NCBI GenBank assembly: GCA_007127275.1
Contig: SKZP01000569.1
Coordinates: 1-5,843, forward strand
From: Planctomycetota bacterium
GTDB taxonomy: Bacteria; Planctomycetota; UBA8742; SKZP01
Direction: 5' to 3'
Length of the DNA stretch: 5,843 nt
Part shown: in pieces, positions 4,464-5,843 of the stretch
Numbering within the stretch: position 1 is the first letter of the stretch
Layout of the letters: each line of letters opens with the position of its first letter
Notes under the pieces: generated by a model
The model's database searches: none
What the model was told of the DNA's origin: nothing
Seen by the model: only the letters and a program-made list of their open reading frames with translations
Translations under genes and position numbers: made by a program

Positions 4464-5843
4464 TCAGTCCGCCTCCTCGGCGTCGGTGTCCTCGGTAACT
4501 TCGGCATCCTCGGCGTCCGCTTCGTCGGCGCCTTGCTGCTCTTCGCTCAAGCGGCGCAGCAGCGGCCGCACCTTCTCGAGCACGTCGGCTGCGCGACCGT
4601 GCTTGATCACGTTCCCCTCGGGGTCGATCAACGTGAGGCGCGGAATTGCCCGGATGTCGTAGGCCCGTCGAGCCTCGTCGTCGACGTCGAAGACCTTCGG
4701 CCATGTAAACCCGCGGTCTTTCGCGACTTCGAGTTGGCGCTCGGGCGTGTCGCGACTGGAAAGGCCCACCCCGACGATCTCGAAGGTTTCGAGGTTTCCA
4801 TATTCTTCGTAAAGCGGCTTGAGGTCATTGTCCATGACCACGAGGCACGCCCTACACCACGTCGTCCAGAACTCGAGCAACACATACTTGCCGCGCAGAT
4901 CCTCGAGCGCGAGCGTCTCTTCCTCTTCGGTGTCGATCCGCGGCAGCTCGAAGTTCGGCGCCGACTCGAGCGCCGGCCGCGGCTCCGCCCGCTCAATGGC
5001 CCCGCGCAGCAAATTGGCCGGGCGCTCATCCAGCTCTTCGACCACGTCGAGCAACTCGCGCGCGTCCTCGAAGCGTTCTTGCCGCACAAGCCCCAGGCCG
5101 TGGTAGTACAGCGCCGCCGCCTTGACGCGGTCCTCGACCTCGTCGTCGCCCAGCGTGGCCTCGGCGTGCGCCTCGGCCCCTTCCCAATCCTCGAGCGAGA
5201 CGAAGGCACGCCCGAGCACGGAATGGACGCGCACTAACGTTTCCGTATCCGCGTCGGGATACTCCTTGAGAAACTCGAAGCAGGCGTCGCGCAGTTCCTT
5301 CAGCGCCTTCTCGTCCTCGTAACGAGTCGCGGCCACGCGACGCACCACCTGCATCAGCTTTTCCATGGCCGCCTCGATCTCTTGCTCCCGTTCCGTTACC
5401 TCCGGCTCGGGGCGCTCGAATTCAAGATCCAGCGGCTCGCCGGTGATTTCCTCAAGCGTTTCGTGCACCACCGGCAACACGTCGCGCGAAGAGCCGTGGG
5501 CAAGCTTGTTCCCCTCCGGGTCGATCCAAGTCAGCGTGGGGAGAAAGCGAATTCCGTAGGCTTGTGCCGCCTCGCGTTCGCGGTCGAACACCTTGGGCCA
5601 GGTGAAGCCATGCTCCTCGGCGACTTCCAGTTGGCGCTCGGCGGTGTCGTCGCGGCTGGGCAGGCCGACACTGATGATGATGAAGTCGTCGCGGTCTCCG
5701 TAGTTGGCGTGAAGCGGCATGAGGTCATTGACCATGACCCGGATGCACGGTCCACACCACGTCGCCCAGAAGTCGAGCAGCACATACGTTCCGCGCAGCT
5801 CTTTCAGCGAAAGCGTCTCCTCCTTTTCGGTGTCAATGCGTTC
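4464..5843 (-). CDS. Tandem TlpA/ResA-like thioredoxin protein with TPR-like linker (N-terminus off window)
   Basis: The frame is open to the right edge, giving 459 residues of a 5'-truncated gene; numbering starts at the edge. Domain 1 (1-133) has the redox site WCGPC (Cys30, Cys33), the cis-Pro region FLPTLTWIDPEG (Pro102) and a GFTWPKVFD segment. Residues about 134-295 are charged and helical with two TPR-like pairs, near 205-235 (GRAFVSLEDWEGAEAHAEATL) and 243-276 (HGLGLVRQERFEDARELLDV). Domain 2 (301-432) starts with the classic APNFELP lead-in and carries WCRAC (Cys330, Cys333) with the cis-Pro segment AIPRLTLIDPEG (Pro401). The last 22 residues contain 12 Asp/Glu and look disordered. 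The domains are about 59% identical (hand count, 79 of about 133) and 300 residues apart. TlpA/ResA relatives are extracytoplasmic thiol-disulfide oxidoreductases, but location cannot be judged without the N-terminus. Which proteins it reduces or oxidises is unknown. A start at the GTG at 5783 is rejected because it would cut the thioredoxin fold. Confidence 0.9.
   Translation of the reverse strand, partial: ERIDTEKEETLSLKELRGTYVLLDFWATWCGPCIRVMVNDLMPLHANYGDRDDFIIISVGLPSRDDTAERQLEVAEEHGFTWPKVFDREREAAQAYGIRFLPTLTWIDPEGNKLAHGSSRDVLPVVHETLEEITGEPLDLEFERPEPEVTEREQEIEAAMEKLMQVVRRVAATRYEDEKALKELRDACFEFLKEYPDADTETLVRVHSVLGRAFVSLEDWEGAEAHAEATLGDDEVEDRVKAAALYYHGLGLVRQERFEDARELLDVVEELDERPANLLRGAIERAEPRPALESAPNFELPRIDTEEEETLALEDLRGKYVLLEFWTTWCRACLVVMDNDLKPLYEEYGNLETFEIVGVGLSSRDTPERQLEVAKDRGFTWPKVFDVDDEARRAYDIRAIPRLTLIDPEGNVIKHGRAADVLEKVRPLLRRLSEEQQGADEADAEDAEVTEDTDAEEAD
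4548..4943 (-). repeat. Thioredoxin module, copy 2 (WCRAC) of a 900-bp-spaced duplication
   Basis: Codes for residues 301-432 of the truncated protein. It aligns with the copy at 5445-5843 at a constant 900-bp offset around the active site, for example a shared GAGGTCATTG on the plus strand at 4821-4830 and 5721-5730. The only indel I see is one codon in the SRDDTAERQ/SRDTPERQ segment. Confidence 0.8.
5445..5843 (-). repeat. Thioredoxin module, copy 1 (WCGPC) of a 900-bp-spaced duplication
   Basis: Codes for residues 1-133 of the truncated protein. The window edge falls almost exactly at the start of the aligned unit (ERIDTEKEET against PRIDTEEEET), so more of the lead-in and perhaps another linker or module lies to the right. 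Confidence 0.8.

Noticed and set aside
4384..4662. Ser/Ala-rich 92-codon plus-strand frame starting within the terminator hairpin
   Set aside because: The Ser/Ala run is the complement of the Glu/Asp/Ala codons of the acidic tail, and the start lies beside a hairpin arm.
4533..5237. 234-codon plus-strand open frame opposite the thioredoxin-like gene
   Set aside because: It mirrors the codons of the thioredoxin/TPR gene and has no family features of its own.

Overview
The window is high-GC DNA (clearly well above 60% by eye, not computed) from a bacterium that uses Shine-Dalgarno-led starts and has lipoproteins, thioredoxin-family proteins and very large repeat proteins. Arrays of carboxypeptidase-regulatory-like beta domains beside TPR/thioredoxin fusions are typical of large-genome environmental bacteria such as Planctomycetota or Myxococcota. 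That lineage is inference only; nothing here fixes the phylum. There are no mobile elements, CRISPR arrays, RNA genes or defence-type cassettes.

Layout. (1) Positions 1-229, minus strand: the start of a lipoprotein gene whose 3' end lies off the left edge. (2) Positions 320-1261, minus strand: a complete class I fructose-1,6-bisphosphatase, ending 90 nt upstream of the lipoprotein gene and possibly co-transcribed with it. (3) Positions 1262-1588: a divergent intergenic region of about 330 bp that should hold the promoters for both directions. (4) Positions 1589-4369, plus strand: a 926-residue protein with one N-terminal membrane anchor, an acidic/Ala/Pro linker and about nine tandem beta-sandwich repeats of roughly 90 residues. 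(5) Positions 4370-4463: a convergent intergenic gap with a long perfect inverted repeat, probably a bidirectional terminator. (6) Positions 4464-5843, minus strand: the C-terminal 459 residues of a protein with two TlpA/ResA-like thioredoxin domains separated by a TPR-like helical linker. The two domains lie exactly 300 residues (900 bp) apart and look like an internal duplication.

The genes do not form an obvious common pathway. The phosphatase is central carbon metabolism. The other three look like envelope or redox proteins: a lipoprotein, an anchored repeat protein, and a thioredoxin-like protein whose N-terminus is outside the window. The most unusual items are the duplicated thioredoxin protein with two different CXXC active sites (WCGPC and WCRAC) and the nine-repeat array. 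I see no convincing new multi-gene system.
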